In this document: in pieces, positions 43,180 through 52,711 of the stretch | Position numbering within the stretch: position 1 is the stretch's first letter | Layout: the number at the start of each line of letters is the position of its first letter | DNA from: Acidobacteriota bacterium | GTDB taxonomy: Bacteria > Acidobacteriota > Blastocatellia > Pyrinomonadales > Pyrinomonadaceae | Direction: 5' to 3' | NCBI GenBank assembly: GCA_020199775.1 | Contig: JAIVJZ010000002.1 | Location: 186,001-250,000 of the forward strand | Length of the DNA stretch: 64,000 nucleotides | Made by a program: the position numbers and the translations under genes | Notes under the pieces: generated by a model | What the model was told of the DNA's origin: nothing | Seen by the model: only the letters and a program-made list of their open reading frames with translations | Databases searched by the model: none

Positions 43180-43698
43180 ATGAGTAAAATGAGACATCAT
43201 CGCACGGCGGTTTTGTTCGTGCTCTGTGCTGTCTTCGCCGCGCTTCCGACTGTCGTCGCGGCGCAAGCGCCCGTCGTTCTCAGCGGCGCGCAACTCGCGC
43301 GCATCGTGCCCGCGGGTTTCTTCTTCGAAGGGCAGAGCGCGCCCACGCAGATGCGTAACGCGGTGGCCGCGCGTTTCGGCGCGAAGCAGCATGTCGTCGC
43401 CGGGATGGTCGATACCTCCGGCTACTCGGCCGACGTGCGCTCCCGCTACGAAGGCTTCTTCATCGTAGACACGCCCATGATCGTCGGCGGGCAGGAACTC
43501 GCCACCGGCGCATACGGCTTCGGCTTCGTGGAAAACAACCGGTTCACCATCTCGGACGTGGGCGGCACGCAAATGTTCACCGTCAACACGGAGCCTGACC
43601 GGAACTTGCGACGACCGCGCCCGTTGATGTTGACGCGCGGCGCGGGCGGCGTGCGGCTCTACAGCGGCCAGCGTTTCGTGACGATCACTTTGAGGTGA
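43180..43698 (+). CDS. Small exported protein of unknown function
   Basis: The product is 172 residues from ATG 43180, with AAAGGAG 5 nt upstream. The signal peptide (AVLFVLCAVFAALPTVVAAQ) is followed by a compact, probably beta-rich domain (VLSGAQLARIVPAGFFFEGQ, FGAKQHVVAGMVDTSGYSAD, GFFIVDTPMIVGGQELATGA, ISDVGGTQMFTVNTEP). Lack of Cys and a strand-turn pattern suggest a periplasmic binding fold. It lies 66 nt after the selenoprotein candidate and may share its transcript. I do not recognise the family. Confidence 0.8.
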   Translation: MSKMRHHRTAVLFVLCAVFAALPTVVAAQAPVVLSGAQLARIVPAGFFFEGQSAPTQMRNAVAARFGAKQHVVAGMVDTSGYSADVRSRYEGFFIVDTPMIVGGQELATGAYGFGFVENNRFTISDVGGTQMFTVNTEPDRNLRRPRPLMLTRGAGGVRLYSGQRFVTITLR

Positions 43699-43737
43699 CC
43701 GGTTCGTCTCCGCCCGGCGGCAGCGCGCGGGGCGGCA

Positions 43738-43846
43738 AATTTTTAACGCAGAGAGGGCGCAGAGGAGTGTGGACGCGGGGGTGCGGAGATTGAGCTTTTC
43801 TTCGTGCCCTTTGCCTCGACGTTTCCTGCGCCCTCCGCGTTAACGA
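43738..43846. repeat. Short-word palindrome, GCAGAGGGCGCAGAGG family
   Basis: Left arm 43741-43766 (TTTTAACGCAGAGAGGGCGC and onward) pairs with right arm 43824-43845 (TCCTGCGCCCTCCGCGTTAA and onward). The loop is about 57 nt. It lies between a stop codon and the next gene. Confidence 0.7.
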
Positions 43847-43919
43847 ACACTGTCGGGCGGCACTCAAACGTGCGTCGCTCTCAACGATTTCGCAACGCGC
43901 CCCGTATAAAAAAACTTTC

Positions 43920-46900
43920 GTGCCGAAACTTCGTCTCTTCATCGCAATCGCCGCCTCGCTCGCCGCGCTGGCGCTCATCGCGCCGCGTCCGGCGCGTCAC
44001 ACGACAAAGGTTTTCGCGCAAGCAGCAGCAGCGCAGAGTGCGGCCGACGCGCGCGAGGCCGCCTACCGCGCCAACAATCTCGGCGTCGCCCTGCTCGAAC
44101 AGTTCAAACACGCGGAAGGCGCGGAGCAGTTTCGCCGCGCCCTCAAACTCGACCCGCAACTCGCGCTCGCGCACATCAATCTGGCCGTCGCGCTCTACAA
44201 CGTGCCCGACGCGGACGCCGCCGCGCGCGCCGCCGCAAATGCCCTCGCCCTCGCGCCCGGCGCGCCGCAGCCGCTCTACATCCAAGCCCTCGTCGCGCGC
44301 TCGCGTAATCAAACGGACGAGGCCGTCGCCGCCTTTCGCCGCGTGCTCGAAATCGACCCGCGCGACACGGGCGCGAACGTCAATCTCGGCCAACTCCACG
44401 CGCAGCAGCGCAACTACGCCGAAGCCGAGCGCGCCTTCCGCGCCGCGCTCGACTCGGAGCCTTACAACACCACCGCGCTCTACGGTCTGGCGAACGCCCT
44501 GTTGCGCTCTCACGGGCGCGAAGAAGGCCAGAGGCTGTTGCAGCAGTTTCAAAGTTTGCGCCAGAGCGGCGCGGGCACGAGCATCGGCACGAACTATCTC
44601 GAACAGGGACGCTACGCCGAAGCCGTCACCTCGACGGGCGCGGAGGCCGGACTCGTCGAACGCCGGACACCCGAAGTAACTTTCAACGACGCGACCGCTC
44701 ACGCCTTGCCCGCCCCGTCACCCGCGCCGCGCGCCGCCCCCGCGACGAGGCGAACGACGCGCGCTGCTTCCGCACCGCCGCGCGCCGTGGCATCGCCCCG
44801 CGCCGGTAGTTCGAGCGTAGACGGCCTGCTCGACTTCGACCCGCTCGTCGCGCGCATCGGCGGCGGCGCGACGTTGTTCGATTTCGACGGCGACGGCGAT
44901 CTCGACCTTTTTGAAATCGCGCCTGCCGGGCAGAAACTTTACCGCAACGACGGCGGCAAGTTCGTTGATGTCACGAATGCTTCCGGCGCGTTGGCGTCGG
45001 GGGCGGACGCGGGCGGCATGGTCGCGGTCGCGGGCGATTACGACAACGACTCGCGCGCCGATCTGTTCGTGCTCGGCGGCGGTCGCATCGCGCTCTACCA
45101 CAACGACGGCGCGGGGAAATTTTCCGACGCGACCGCCGCCGCCGCCACAGGCATCGCGCCATATCCTTACGTCTCCGTCTCCGCCGCCTTCGCCGACCTC
45201 GACCACGACGGCGACCTCGACCTCTTTATCGCCGGTTACGCCGACCTGACGAGGTTGAACTTTCCGGCGCGTGCGCCCGAAAACTCCGGCGGCAAGCCCC
45301 GGACTCAGGAGTTAACTTCCGCGCCCGCGCCGAATCGTTTGCTGCGCAACAACGGCAACGGCACTTTCACGGACATCACGGCGGCGGCCAAAGTCGCGGG
45401 CGGCGCGGGTCGGGCGGTGGCCGTCGTCCCCACCGATTATGACAACCGCCGCGACGTTGATCTGCTCGTTGTCAACTACGAGGGCCCGCCCGCGCTCTAC
45501 CGCAACCTGCGCGACGGCTCGTTTCGCGACGTGGCGCGCGAGGCCGGGTTAGACGTGAAGGGGCGTTTCCTCTGCGCCGCGGCGGGCGACGTGAACAAGG
45601 ACGGCTATACGGATTTCTTCTTCGGCGCGGACAAGGCGGCGGGCACGTTCGCCCTGAGCGACGGGCGGGGTCGTTTCAAAATCACAACTGCGCCCGCCGA
45701 CACCGTGGGCGTGTCCGTCGCACAGTTTCTCGACTACGACAACGACGGGTTGCTCGACCTGTTGACGGTCTCACCGAACGGCGCGCGCCTCTGGCGCAAC
45801 CTCGGCGACGAGTGGTTGGAGGTGAGCGCACGCGCCGTCGCGCAGGCGTTTCGCCGGAACGTCTCGACGAATCAGGGCGAGGGTTTTCGGCGCGTCCTCG
45901 CTTCCGCCGACTTGGACGGCGACGGCGACACCGATTTCATCGTGCGCGACGCGGCGGGCAATTTGCGTTTCGGTCGCAACGACGGCGGCAACCGCAACCG
46001 CTCGCTCGGCGTGCGGCTCGCCGGGCGTGTGAGTAACCGTGGCGGCGTGGAGTCGAAGGTCGAGATGCGCGCGGGCAGCCTTTGGCAGAAGTTGGAAGTT
46101 TACGCCGCCGCGCCCGCGCCCGCGCCCGCCGATCTCGTCTTCGGTTTGGGAAGGCGCGAGCGCGCGGACGCGGTGCGCGTGCTGTGGCCTTCGGGCACGG
46201 TGCAGTCGGAGACGGAGTTTCCCGTCGTGACGACGTCGGCGGGCGTCGTCGGCGAAAGGCCGAAGGATGAGCCGCGCCGTGCGGCGTCGGCCGTGAGCGC
46301 GACGCTGACCGTCACGGAACTTGACCGCAAGCCCTCTTCGTGTCCTTACCTGTTCGCGTGGAACGGCGAGCAATTCGAGTTCGTCACGGATTTCATGGGT
46401 GGCGGCGAACTAGGCTACTGGGTCGCGCCGGGCGTGCGCGCCGCGCCCGACCCGGACGAGTATGTGCGTATTCGCGGCGACGCGTTGAAGCCGCGCGACG
46501 GGCGTTACGAATTGCGCGTGACGAACGAACTCGAAGAAGTTCTCTTCATGGACAAACTGCAACTCGTCGCCGTCGCGCACGCGGAAGGCGTGGAAGTTTA
46601 TCCCGGCGAGGGACTCGGCAGCCCGCTCGCCTCGAAGTTTCAACTGTTCGCCACGCGCGACGCGCGCCCGCCGCGCTCCGCGCGCGACGAACACGGGCAC
46701 GACGTAGGCGCGCGCATCGCAAGACTCGACCGCAGCTACCCCGACGACTTCGCGCTCGAACCCATTCGCGGCTACGCCGCCGAGCATGCGCTGACGCTCG
46801 ATCTAGGCGATGTCGAACGCGCCCGAACCGGCGCGCGAAAGGGAAGCGCGGGCAGGGCACGGGAGCGGACGCGCCTGCTGCTCACGGGCTGGACGGATTA

Positions 46901-47675
46901 CGCTTTCTCAAGCGACAACATCGCCGCCGCGCAGCGCGGCCTCGGTCTGCGCCCGCCCGCGCTGCAAGTGAAAGACGCGCGCGGCCGCTGGCGCACGGTC
47001 ATCGAAAGCATCGGCGTGCCCGTCGGTCGGCCGCAAACAGTCGTCGTCGATCTCACGGGGAAATTTCTTTCGCCCCGGCGTGAAGTGCGTATCGTCACGA
47101 ACATGCGCATCTACTGGGATCAGATTTTGGTTGACGTGTCGGGCGCGGCGTCGCCCACGCACTTGACGCGGCTCGCGCCCCTCGGCGCGGACTTGCGCTG
47201 GCGCGGCTTCTCGGCGCAAACGTCGCCCGACGGGCGCGAGCCTTATCTCTACGATTACGCGCGCGTCGCATCGGCTTCGCCGTGGAAAGTCTTCACGGGT
47301 CGCTACACGCGCGAGGGCGACGTGCGCGAGTTGGTGCGTGCGGCGGATGACATGTTCGTCGTCTCGCTCCCCGGCGATGAGTTATCGCTCTCGTTCGACG
47401 CGGACGCGCTCGCGCCCCTGCCGCGCGGCTGGACGCGCACGTTCCTGCTCTACGTCGACGGCTACAGCAAAGAGATGGACATCAACTCGGCCAGCCCCGA
47501 ACAGGTCGCGCCGCTTCCGTTCCGACGCATGAGGGAATACCCCTACAAGTGGCCGGACTCGTACCCGCAGACGCCCGCGCACCTCGATTATCTCGAACGT
47601 TACAACACGCGCGTCGTCGTCGCGCCGCTGCCCCAACTGATAGGGGAAGGGGAAAGGGGGAAGGGGGAAAGGTAA
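43920..47675 (+). CDS. TPR / FG-GAP / ASPIC-UnbV large secreted protein (3)
   Basis: A 1251-residue exported protein starting at GTG 43920 (no clear Shine-Dalgarno). The parts are: signal peptide (1-34), TPR repeats (about 45-225; NNLGVALLEQFKHAEGAEQF, AHINLAVALYNVPDADAA), an Ala/Pro/Arg linker, FG-GAP propeller (about 300-690; DFDGDGDLDLFEIA, DYDNDSRADLFVLGG, DLDHDGDLDLFIAGY), an ASPIC/UnbV-like domain (about 700-770), and a C-terminal half of about 450 residues (SCPYLFAWNGEQFEFVTDFM, GELGYWVAPGVRA, DYAFSSDNIAAAQRG). This TPR-CRTAC1 build is typical of Acidobacteriota. The last ten residues (GEGERGKGER) are encoded by a palindromic element. Confidence 0.88.
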   Translation: MPKLRLFIAIAASLAALALIAPRPARHTTKVFAQAAAAQSAADAREAAYRANNLGVALLEQFKHAEGAEQFRRALKLDPQLALAHINLAVALYNVPDADAAARAAANALALAPGAPQPLYIQALVARSRNQTDEAVAAFRRVLEIDPRDTGANVNLGQLHAQQRNYAEAERAFRAALDSEPYNTTALYGLANALLRSHGREEGQRLLQQFQSLRQSGAGTSIGTNYLEQGRYAEAVTSTGAEAGLVERRTPEVTFNDATAHALPAPSPAPRAAPATRRTTRAASAPPRAVASPRAGSSSVDGLLDFDPLVARIGGGATLFDFDGDGDLDLFEIAPAGQKLYRNDGGKFVDVTNASGALASGADAGGMVAVAGDYDNDSRADLFVLGGGRIALYHNDGAGKFSDATAAAATGIAPYPYVSVSAAFADLDHDGDLDLFIAGYADLTRLNFPARAPENSGGKPRTQELTSAPAPNRLLRNNGNGTFTDITAAAKVAGGAGRAVAVVPTDYDNRRDVDLLVVNYEGPPALYRNLRDGSFRDVAREAGLDVKGRFLCAAAGDVNKDGYTDFFFGADKAAGTFALSDGRGRFKITTAPADTVGVSVAQFLDYDNDGLLDLLTVSPNGARLWRNLGDEWLEVSARAVAQAFRRNVSTNQGEGFRRVLASADLDGDGDTDFIVRDAAGNLRFGRNDGGNRNRSLGVRLAGRVSNRGGVESKVEMRAGSLWQKLEVYAAAPAPAPADLVFGLGRRERADAVRVLWPSGTVQSETEFPVVTTSAGVVGERPKDEPRRAASAVSATLTVTELDRKPSSCPYLFAWNGEQFEFVTDFMGGGELGYWVAPGVRAAPDPDEYVRIRGDALKPRDGRYELRVTNELEEVLFMDKLQLVAVAHAEGVEVYPGEGLGSPLASKFQLFATRDARPPRSARDEHGHDVGARIARLDRSYPDDFALEPIRGYAAEHALTLDLGDVERARTGARKGSAGRARERTRLLLTGWTDYAFSSDNIAAAQRGLGLRPPALQVKDARGRWRTVIESIGVPVGRPQTVVVDLTGKFLSPRREVRIVTNMRIYWDQILVDVSGAASPTHLTRLAPLGADLRWRGFSAQTSPDGREPYLYDYARVASASPWKVFTGRYTREGDVRELVRAADDMFVVSLPGDELSLSFDADALAPLPRGWTRTFLLYVDGYSKEMDINSASPEQVAPLPFRRMREYPYKWPDSYPQTPAHLDYLERYNTRVVVAPLPQLIGEGERGKGER

Positions 47676-47733
47676 AGAAGACAACGAAGGGTGTACTTTC
47701 TTTCCTTTACCCTTTACCCCTTCCCCTTTCACC
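47640..47733. repeat. Short-word palindrome, purine-rich AAAGGGG family (copy 4)
   Basis: The left arm (47640-47679) iterates GGGGAA/AGGGGGAA; the right arm (47697-47733) iterates TTTACCC/CCTTCCCC. The left arm encodes the last residues and the TAA stop of the upstream protein. The element ends 10 nt before the next ATG. Confidence 0.85.
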
Positions 47734-47743
47734 AGATGCTTTT

Positions 47744-48769
47744 ATGAACCACATACGTTATTCCGTCGCCGCCTGTCAGGTTGATCAGCCGAACCCGGTC
47801 GAGCGGCGTGAGATGCGACGCAACACCGAACGGATGTTGTCGCTGATCGATTCGGCCGTGGCGGGCGCGGCTCCGTTTCTGCCGGTGCGGCTCGTCGTCT
47901 TCCCGGAGTTCGCGCACGCCGCGCCGGTCTTCCCGACGCTCGAAGAGTTGCGCCGGAAGTTGGCCGTGCCCATCCCGAACGAGCACACCGAACTGCTGGA
48001 GCAAAAGGCGCGCGCGCACGGCATCTACATCCAGAGCGGCTCGATGCTGGAAGTCGATCCGAAGTGGCCCACTGCCGTCTTCAACACGACGTGCCTCATC
48101 GGGCCGGAGGGCATCCTCTACAAATACCGCAAGGTGAACACGTGGATTCCTTACGAGGTGCACACCAGCCCGCACGATCTCGCGGGCTACGACGAGCCGC
48201 TCTTTCCCGTGGCCGACACCGAGATTGGAAAGATCGGCTGCGCCATCTGTTACGACTGGCTGTTCCCCGAAGCTATCCGCCAACTCGCCGCCAACGGCGC
48301 GGAAATTCTGGTGCGCGTCTCGGCTTACATGGACCCGTGGGGCGCGACCGAGCCGATGGATTGGTGGACGATCATCAACCGCTGCCGCGCGTTGGAAAAT
48401 ACGGCCTACGTCGTCGCCGCCAATCAGGGCGCGAGCCTCAGACACTACCCCCCTTATTCTTGGCCGGGCGGCAGTCAGGTGGTTGACTTCGACGGCCGAC
48501 TTCTGGCGCAGGCCTCGCCGGGGCCAGGAGAGCGCATCGTCGTCGCGCCGCTCGACATCTCCGCGCTCAGGCACGAACGCGCTGCCCGCCGCGGCCATCA
48601 CATGCTCGCGCACCTGCGCACGGAGGCTTACCCCGTCTACTCCGCGCACAACTACCCGCCCCGCCGTGCCGCCGATACAGGCGAAGCGGACGCGCCGCTT
48701 TCTTATGAGACGAACAACGAGTTGATCGAAGCGTCGAAGCGGGGGCTGGATGTTTCCGGCCGCGAGTAG
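47744..48769 (+). CDS. Nitrilase-superfamily carbon-nitrogen hydrolase
   Basis: A 341-residue cytosolic hydrolase with the Glu-Lys-Cys triad: Glu55 (VVFPEFAH), Lys130 (YKYRKVNTW) and Cys169 (GCAICYDWLFPEAIRQ). The sequence around the cysteine fits amidase/carbamoylase branches of the superfamily more than true nitrilases. The tail (RTEAYPVYSAHNYPPRRAA, ELIEASKRGLDVSGRE) is longer than in Nit1. Candidates include an N-carbamoyl-amino-acid hydrolase or an aliphatic amidase; I cannot decide. It starts after a palindrome and has no obvious Shine-Dalgarno. Confidence 0.88.
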   Translation: MNHIRYSVAACQVDQPNPVERREMRRNTERMLSLIDSAVAGAAPFLPVRLVVFPEFAHAAPVFPTLEELRRKLAVPIPNEHTELLEQKARAHGIYIQSGSMLEVDPKWPTAVFNTTCLIGPEGILYKYRKVNTWIPYEVHTSPHDLAGYDEPLFPVADTEIGKIGCAICYDWLFPEAIRQLAANGAEILVRVSAYMDPWGATEPMDWWTIINRCRALENTAYVVAANQGASLRHYPPYSWPGGSQVVDFDGRLLAQASPGPGERIVVAPLDISALRHERAARRGHHMLAHLRTEAYPVYSAHNYPPRRAADTGEADAPLSYETNNELIEASKRGLDVSGRE

Positions 48770-49068
48770 GATTTAAACGCGCCGGTCGCCGTCGCCGCGC
48801 GGCTTTCGGCGTGAGTCGGAGGCCGCGCCCGGCGTCCGTGGCAAAAACGAATTGACAGGGAAGTGAATTTGTATTAAAAAATCTTCGTTCGGGCAAGCAA
48901 CAAACCGTCCTTTTCGCACGTCCGACTTTATCAAACAGGCTAAGTTTTCTCGCCAAGAGTTGTTTTTCTCAATAAACCGTCAGGCGCGCTCATGTCTTAT
49001 CCAAGCCTCGAATGCGCCCCGCGAGCAGCAACTTGCCGGCATCTCCACAGGAACAAGAGGCCCAGTCT
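48770..49068 (+). other. Upstream region of the TonB receptor gene
   Basis: These 300 bases contain no gene. TTGACA at 48852-48857 with TATTAA (48872-48877) or TTAAAA (48874-48879) could be a promoter with a 14- or 16-nt spacer. AGAGG lies 8 nt before the ATG at 49069. A leader of about 180 nt would follow. The region is AT-richer than its neighbours. Confidence 0.4.
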
Positions 49069-52000
49069 ATGACACACTACAGGATCAGTTCGCGACGAGC
49101 CGCTCAACTCGTCGCCCTACTCTTTTGTTTCGCCGCCCTGGCGTTTCCCCTCCACGCGCAAAGCAACAAAGGCGCCATCGTCGGCACCATCACAGACCCC
49201 AACGAGGCGCTCGTCGCCGGTGCGAAGGTGACGGTTACGAACGTCGCCACGAACGAGACCCGCGAAGCGACCTCGAACGACGACGGCACTTATAACGTGA
49301 CCAATCTCGACCCCGGCGTCTACAAAGTGACCATCGAAGCGACGGGCTTCCGCACCGTCGTGCTCGAACGCGTGACGGTCGAGACCAACGCGCGCCTGCC
49401 CGTGGACACCAAGTTGGAACTGGGCGCGGCGGGCGGCGAGGTCGTCACCGTGACGAGCGACGCGCCGCTCGTCGAGAGCGAATCGAGCGTGCGCGGCGAC
49501 ATCATCACCGGCCGACAGGTGACGGAACTCCCGCTCGCACAACGCAACTTCACTTTGCTCGCCGCGCTCTCTCCGGGCGTGACGCGCCCCAACGCGGGTC
49601 TGCTCGGCGGCGGCGGCAACTTCGTCTCCGGCGGCCCCGACAATTCGCTCTCGACCGAATCGAATCGCTTCCGCGAGTCGGGCGGTTCGGTGCTCGCGGC
49701 CAACGGCGCGCGCCCGACCAACAACAATTTCACGCTCGACGGCATTGATAACAACGAACCGCAGTTCGGGCAGATCGGCATCTTCCCGCAGCCCGACGCC
49801 ATCGCCGAGTTCAAAGTCGAGACGAGCGTCCCGGCGGCCGACAGCGGCCGCGCGGGCGGCGCGATCATTTCGACCACCTTCAAGTCCGGCACGAACGACA
49901 TCCACGGCACGCTCTACGAGTTTTACCTCGGCCGCTTCGGCAGCGCGTCGCCCGCCAACTTCGTCCCGACGCCGACCAGACGTTTTCAGGACAATACGCT
50001 GACGCACAACTTCGGCGGCGTCATCGGCGGCCCGATTTTCCTGCCCGCCTTCGGCGAGGGCGGCCCTCACCTCTACGACGGGCGCGACCGCTCTTTCTTC
50101 TTCTTCAACTACAACGGCCAGCGCAACTTCAAACCCATCGGCACGGGCAACGTCACCGTCCCCACGCTGCTCATGCGGCAGGGCAACTTCTCCGAGTTGC
50201 TCGTGGGCGGCACGCGCACCTACCGGACGATCAACGGGAACGTCGTCGCGCCCGTCGGCACGATCTTCGACCGCAACGGCAACCCGTTCCCCGGCAACAT
50301 CATCCCGCAAAACCTGCTGTCGCCCGTCGCCGTCAGGTTCTTCAACTCCTACCCGCTGCCGACGAGCGCGGGGCGCGAGAACAACTACCGCATCAACCGC
50401 ATCGAGAACTACGATCAGGACGCCTACGACGTGAGGATCGATCATCGCGTCAACGATGCGAACTCGTTCTTCGGCCGTTACAGCAAGTCCACGAACGAGC
50501 GCAACCGTTCGGGCAACTTCCCGCTCGGCTCGTCGCCGACCGGACTCGATCTGGCGTCGGGCGGCGCGGCGGGCACGGAATTCGGCAACTCGCGCCAACT
50601 CGCTCTCGGCGACACGCACATCTTCGGCCCGAACGTGATCAACGACATGCGCGCCGGTTACACGCGCGTCGGCGTCGGCATCAACCTGCCCGGCATCGGC
50701 GGCTCGCTCGGCTTCAGCCCGAACGTCAGCAGCGAACTCGGCGTGCCGAACGTCAACGTCTGCGGCGCGCCCTGCGAAGGCACCGTCCTCGTCGGCGTCC
50801 TGCCCTCGGACGTTGACAAGCAGTTGGAATTCGTCGGCGACGGCGGCCCCTTCACGTTCACCTCGAACAACTTCTTCTTCGGCGACACGCTGACGGTCGT
50901 GCGCGGCAACCAGAGCTTCAAGTTCGGCGGCGATTTGCGCGTCCGTCAGGTGACGGACTTCGACGGCGGCCGCGCCGGTTTCACCAAAGGCAACGTGCGT
51001 TACGACACGGGCGTCGGCGGCACTTTCATCAGCGGCCGCGACGGTCTGCCCGTCGGCCCGCAGGACGCCGGTTCGTCCTACGCCAACATCCTCTTGGGCT
51101 ACGCCCCGACCGACATCGAGCGCGGCTTCCCCGGCGGCCCGTTCCTGCGCTCCAACAAGGAGATCGCCTTCTACGTGCAGGACGACTGGAAGGTGCGTCC
51201 CGATCTCACACTCAACCTCGGCCTGCGCTACGACGTGTTCACCGCGCCGACCGAACGTTTCGACCGCCAGGCCAATTTCAACCCGGCCAACAACACGCTT
51301 ATCCGCGCGACCGACAGCGACCGCACGCTCGTCGAGACCGACAAGAACAACTTCGGCCCGCGCATCGGCTTCGCCTACAGCGGCCTGCGCGAAGACAAGT
51401 CGCTCGTGCTGCGCGGCGGCTACGGCGCGCTCTACGCGCTCGACGTGAGCGGCCAGCCGAACATCGCGCAGAACCCGCCGAACGCGTCGCGCTACTTCTG
51501 CACGATCACGCAATTCGGCACGTCGGCCTGCCCGCAGGTTCCGTTCGTCCCCAATCTCGAAACGGGCTATCCCTTCCCGCCGACGCCCGCCGTCTCGGGC
51601 ACGGTCATCCCCGTGACGAACGCGAACCAGACCATCTTCTACGTTGACCCCGACACGAAGACCGAGTTGTTCCACCAGTACAACCTGACGATGCAATACG
51701 GGTTCGCGCGCAACTGGCTGGCCGAGGCGGGCTACGTCGGCTCGACGGGTCGCAACCTGCTCATCGTCCGCAACATCGGTCAGGACAGCAGCTTCGGCCC
51801 CGGCTCGCGCGAAGTCGCGGTCCTCAACCGCGTCATCGCGACCGAGTACACGGGTTCGTCGCGCTACGATTCGCTCCAGACGAAACTGGAGAAGCGTTTC
51901 GACCGCGGGCTGTCGATCCTGTCTGCCTACACGTGGTCGCACGCGATTGACGACGGGCCGGGCGGCTTCGCCGGAGCGAGCGGCGGCCGCGACCGCATCG

Positions 52001-52611
52001 GGCCTTCAAACCCGCTGCGCCCCGAACTCGACCGCGGCAACTCGGACTTCGACGTGCGCCACCGCTTCACCTTCGCCAACGTCTACGATCTGCCGTTCGG
52101 TCGCGGGCGGCGTTTCGGCGGCGACATGCCCCGCGCGCTCGACTTCCTGATCGGCGGTTTCCAGTTCAACAATATCATCACCATCCAGAGCGGCCCCGTC
52201 TTCAGCGTGGTCATCAACGGCGGCGGCACGAGGCCGGACTTGATCGGCGACCCGACGCCGACCGACGCGCAACGCGCGCAAGGCTTCCTCTTCAACCCCA
52301 ACGCTTTCCGCAATCCGGTGACGCCGGTCTTCGCGGGCAACCCGCACAGCCCGCGCTTCGGCTCGCTCGGGCGCAACACCTTCCGCGGCGAGCGGCAGGA
52401 ATACTGGGACGCGTCGCTCTTCAAGAACTTCGGCGTCCCGGCCATCAGCGAGGAGTTCAAAGTCCAACTCCGCGTGCAGGCTTTCAACGTGCTGAACCAC
52501 GTCAACCGCAACATCCCGACGCGCGAGTTGGACAACACCGGAGACCGTGGCCGCGACCGCTCCATCCAGCGGCCGCGCCAGTTCGAGTTCTCCGTCAAGC
52601 TGCTCTTCTAA
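49069..52611 (+). CDS. Oar-like TonB-dependent receptor with carboxypeptidase-regulatory N-domain
   Basis: The protein has 1180 residues. The signal peptide (LVALLFCFAALAFPLHAQ) is followed by a CarboxypepD_reg domain (about 33-110; GAIVGTITDPNEALVAGAKV, YNVTNLDPGVYKVTIEATGF). A plug follows (GRQVTELPLAQRNFTLLAAL; NGARPTNNNFTLDGIDNNEP), then a long barrel ending in FEFSVKLLF, the aromatic C-terminal signature for outer-membrane insertion. It imports bulky substrates using the TonB-ExbBD proton motive force. Its position at the head of a run with cytochrome c and maltodextrin genes suggests starch fragments as cargo. No SusD homologue is present. Confidence 0.95.
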   Translation: MTHYRISSRRAAQLVALLFCFAALAFPLHAQSNKGAIVGTITDPNEALVAGAKVTVTNVATNETREATSNDDGTYNVTNLDPGVYKVTIEATGFRTVVLERVTVETNARLPVDTKLELGAAGGEVVTVTSDAPLVESESSVRGDIITGRQVTELPLAQRNFTLLAALSPGVTRPNAGLLGGGGNFVSGGPDNSLSTESNRFRESGGSVLAANGARPTNNNFTLDGIDNNEPQFGQIGIFPQPDAIAEFKVETSVPAADSGRAGGAIISTTFKSGTNDIHGTLYEFYLGRFGSASPANFVPTPTRRFQDNTLTHNFGGVIGGPIFLPAFGEGGPHLYDGRDRSFFFFNYNGQRNFKPIGTGNVTVPTLLMRQGNFSELLVGGTRTYRTINGNVVAPVGTIFDRNGNPFPGNIIPQNLLSPVAVRFFNSYPLPTSAGRENNYRINRIENYDQDAYDVRIDHRVNDANSFFGRYSKSTNERNRSGNFPLGSSPTGLDLASGGAAGTEFGNSRQLALGDTHIFGPNVINDMRAGYTRVGVGINLPGIGGSLGFSPNVSSELGVPNVNVCGAPCEGTVLVGVLPSDVDKQLEFVGDGGPFTFTSNNFFFGDTLTVVRGNQSFKFGGDLRVRQVTDFDGGRAGFTKGNVRYDTGVGGTFISGRDGLPVGPQDAGSSYANILLGYAPTDIERGFPGGPFLRSNKEIAFYVQDDWKVRPDLTLNLGLRYDVFTAPTERFDRQANFNPANNTLIRATDSDRTLVETDKNNFGPRIGFAYSGLREDKSLVLRGGYGALYALDVSGQPNIAQNPPNASRYFCTITQFGTSACPQVPFVPNLETGYPFPPTPAVSGTVIPVTNANQTIFYVDPDTKTELFHQYNLTMQYGFARNWLAEAGYVGSTGRNLLIVRNIGQDSSFGPGSREVAVLNRVIATEYTGSSRYDSLQTKLEKRFDRGLSILSAYTWSHAIDDGPGGFAGASGGRDRIGPSNPLRPELDRGNSDFDVRHRFTFANVYDLPFGRGRRFGGDMPRALDFLIGGFQFNNIITIQSGPVFSVVINGGGTRPDLIGDPTPTDAQRAQGFLFNPNAFRNPVTPVFAGNPHSPRFGSLGRNTFRGERQEYWDASLFKNFGVPAISEEFKVQLRVQAFNVLNHVNRNIPTRELDNTGDRGRDRSIQRPRQFEFSVKLLF

Positions 52612-52711
52612 ACGGGCAACAGTCGGCGCATTAACTGAGTGGCGGGCGCTTCCAACAGGCTCGCCACTCATTTGCTATCCGCCGCCTCGCGCGCGGATAG
52701 ACGAACGAAGT

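Noticed and set aside
40318..43572. Long minus-strand open frames opposite real genes, also at 49117-51942, 55003-57000, 28034-29974 and 59118-60437
   Set aside because: They are antisense to genes with clear domains, have Arg/Val/Ala/Asp-rich nonsense composition, and result from high GC at third codon positions.
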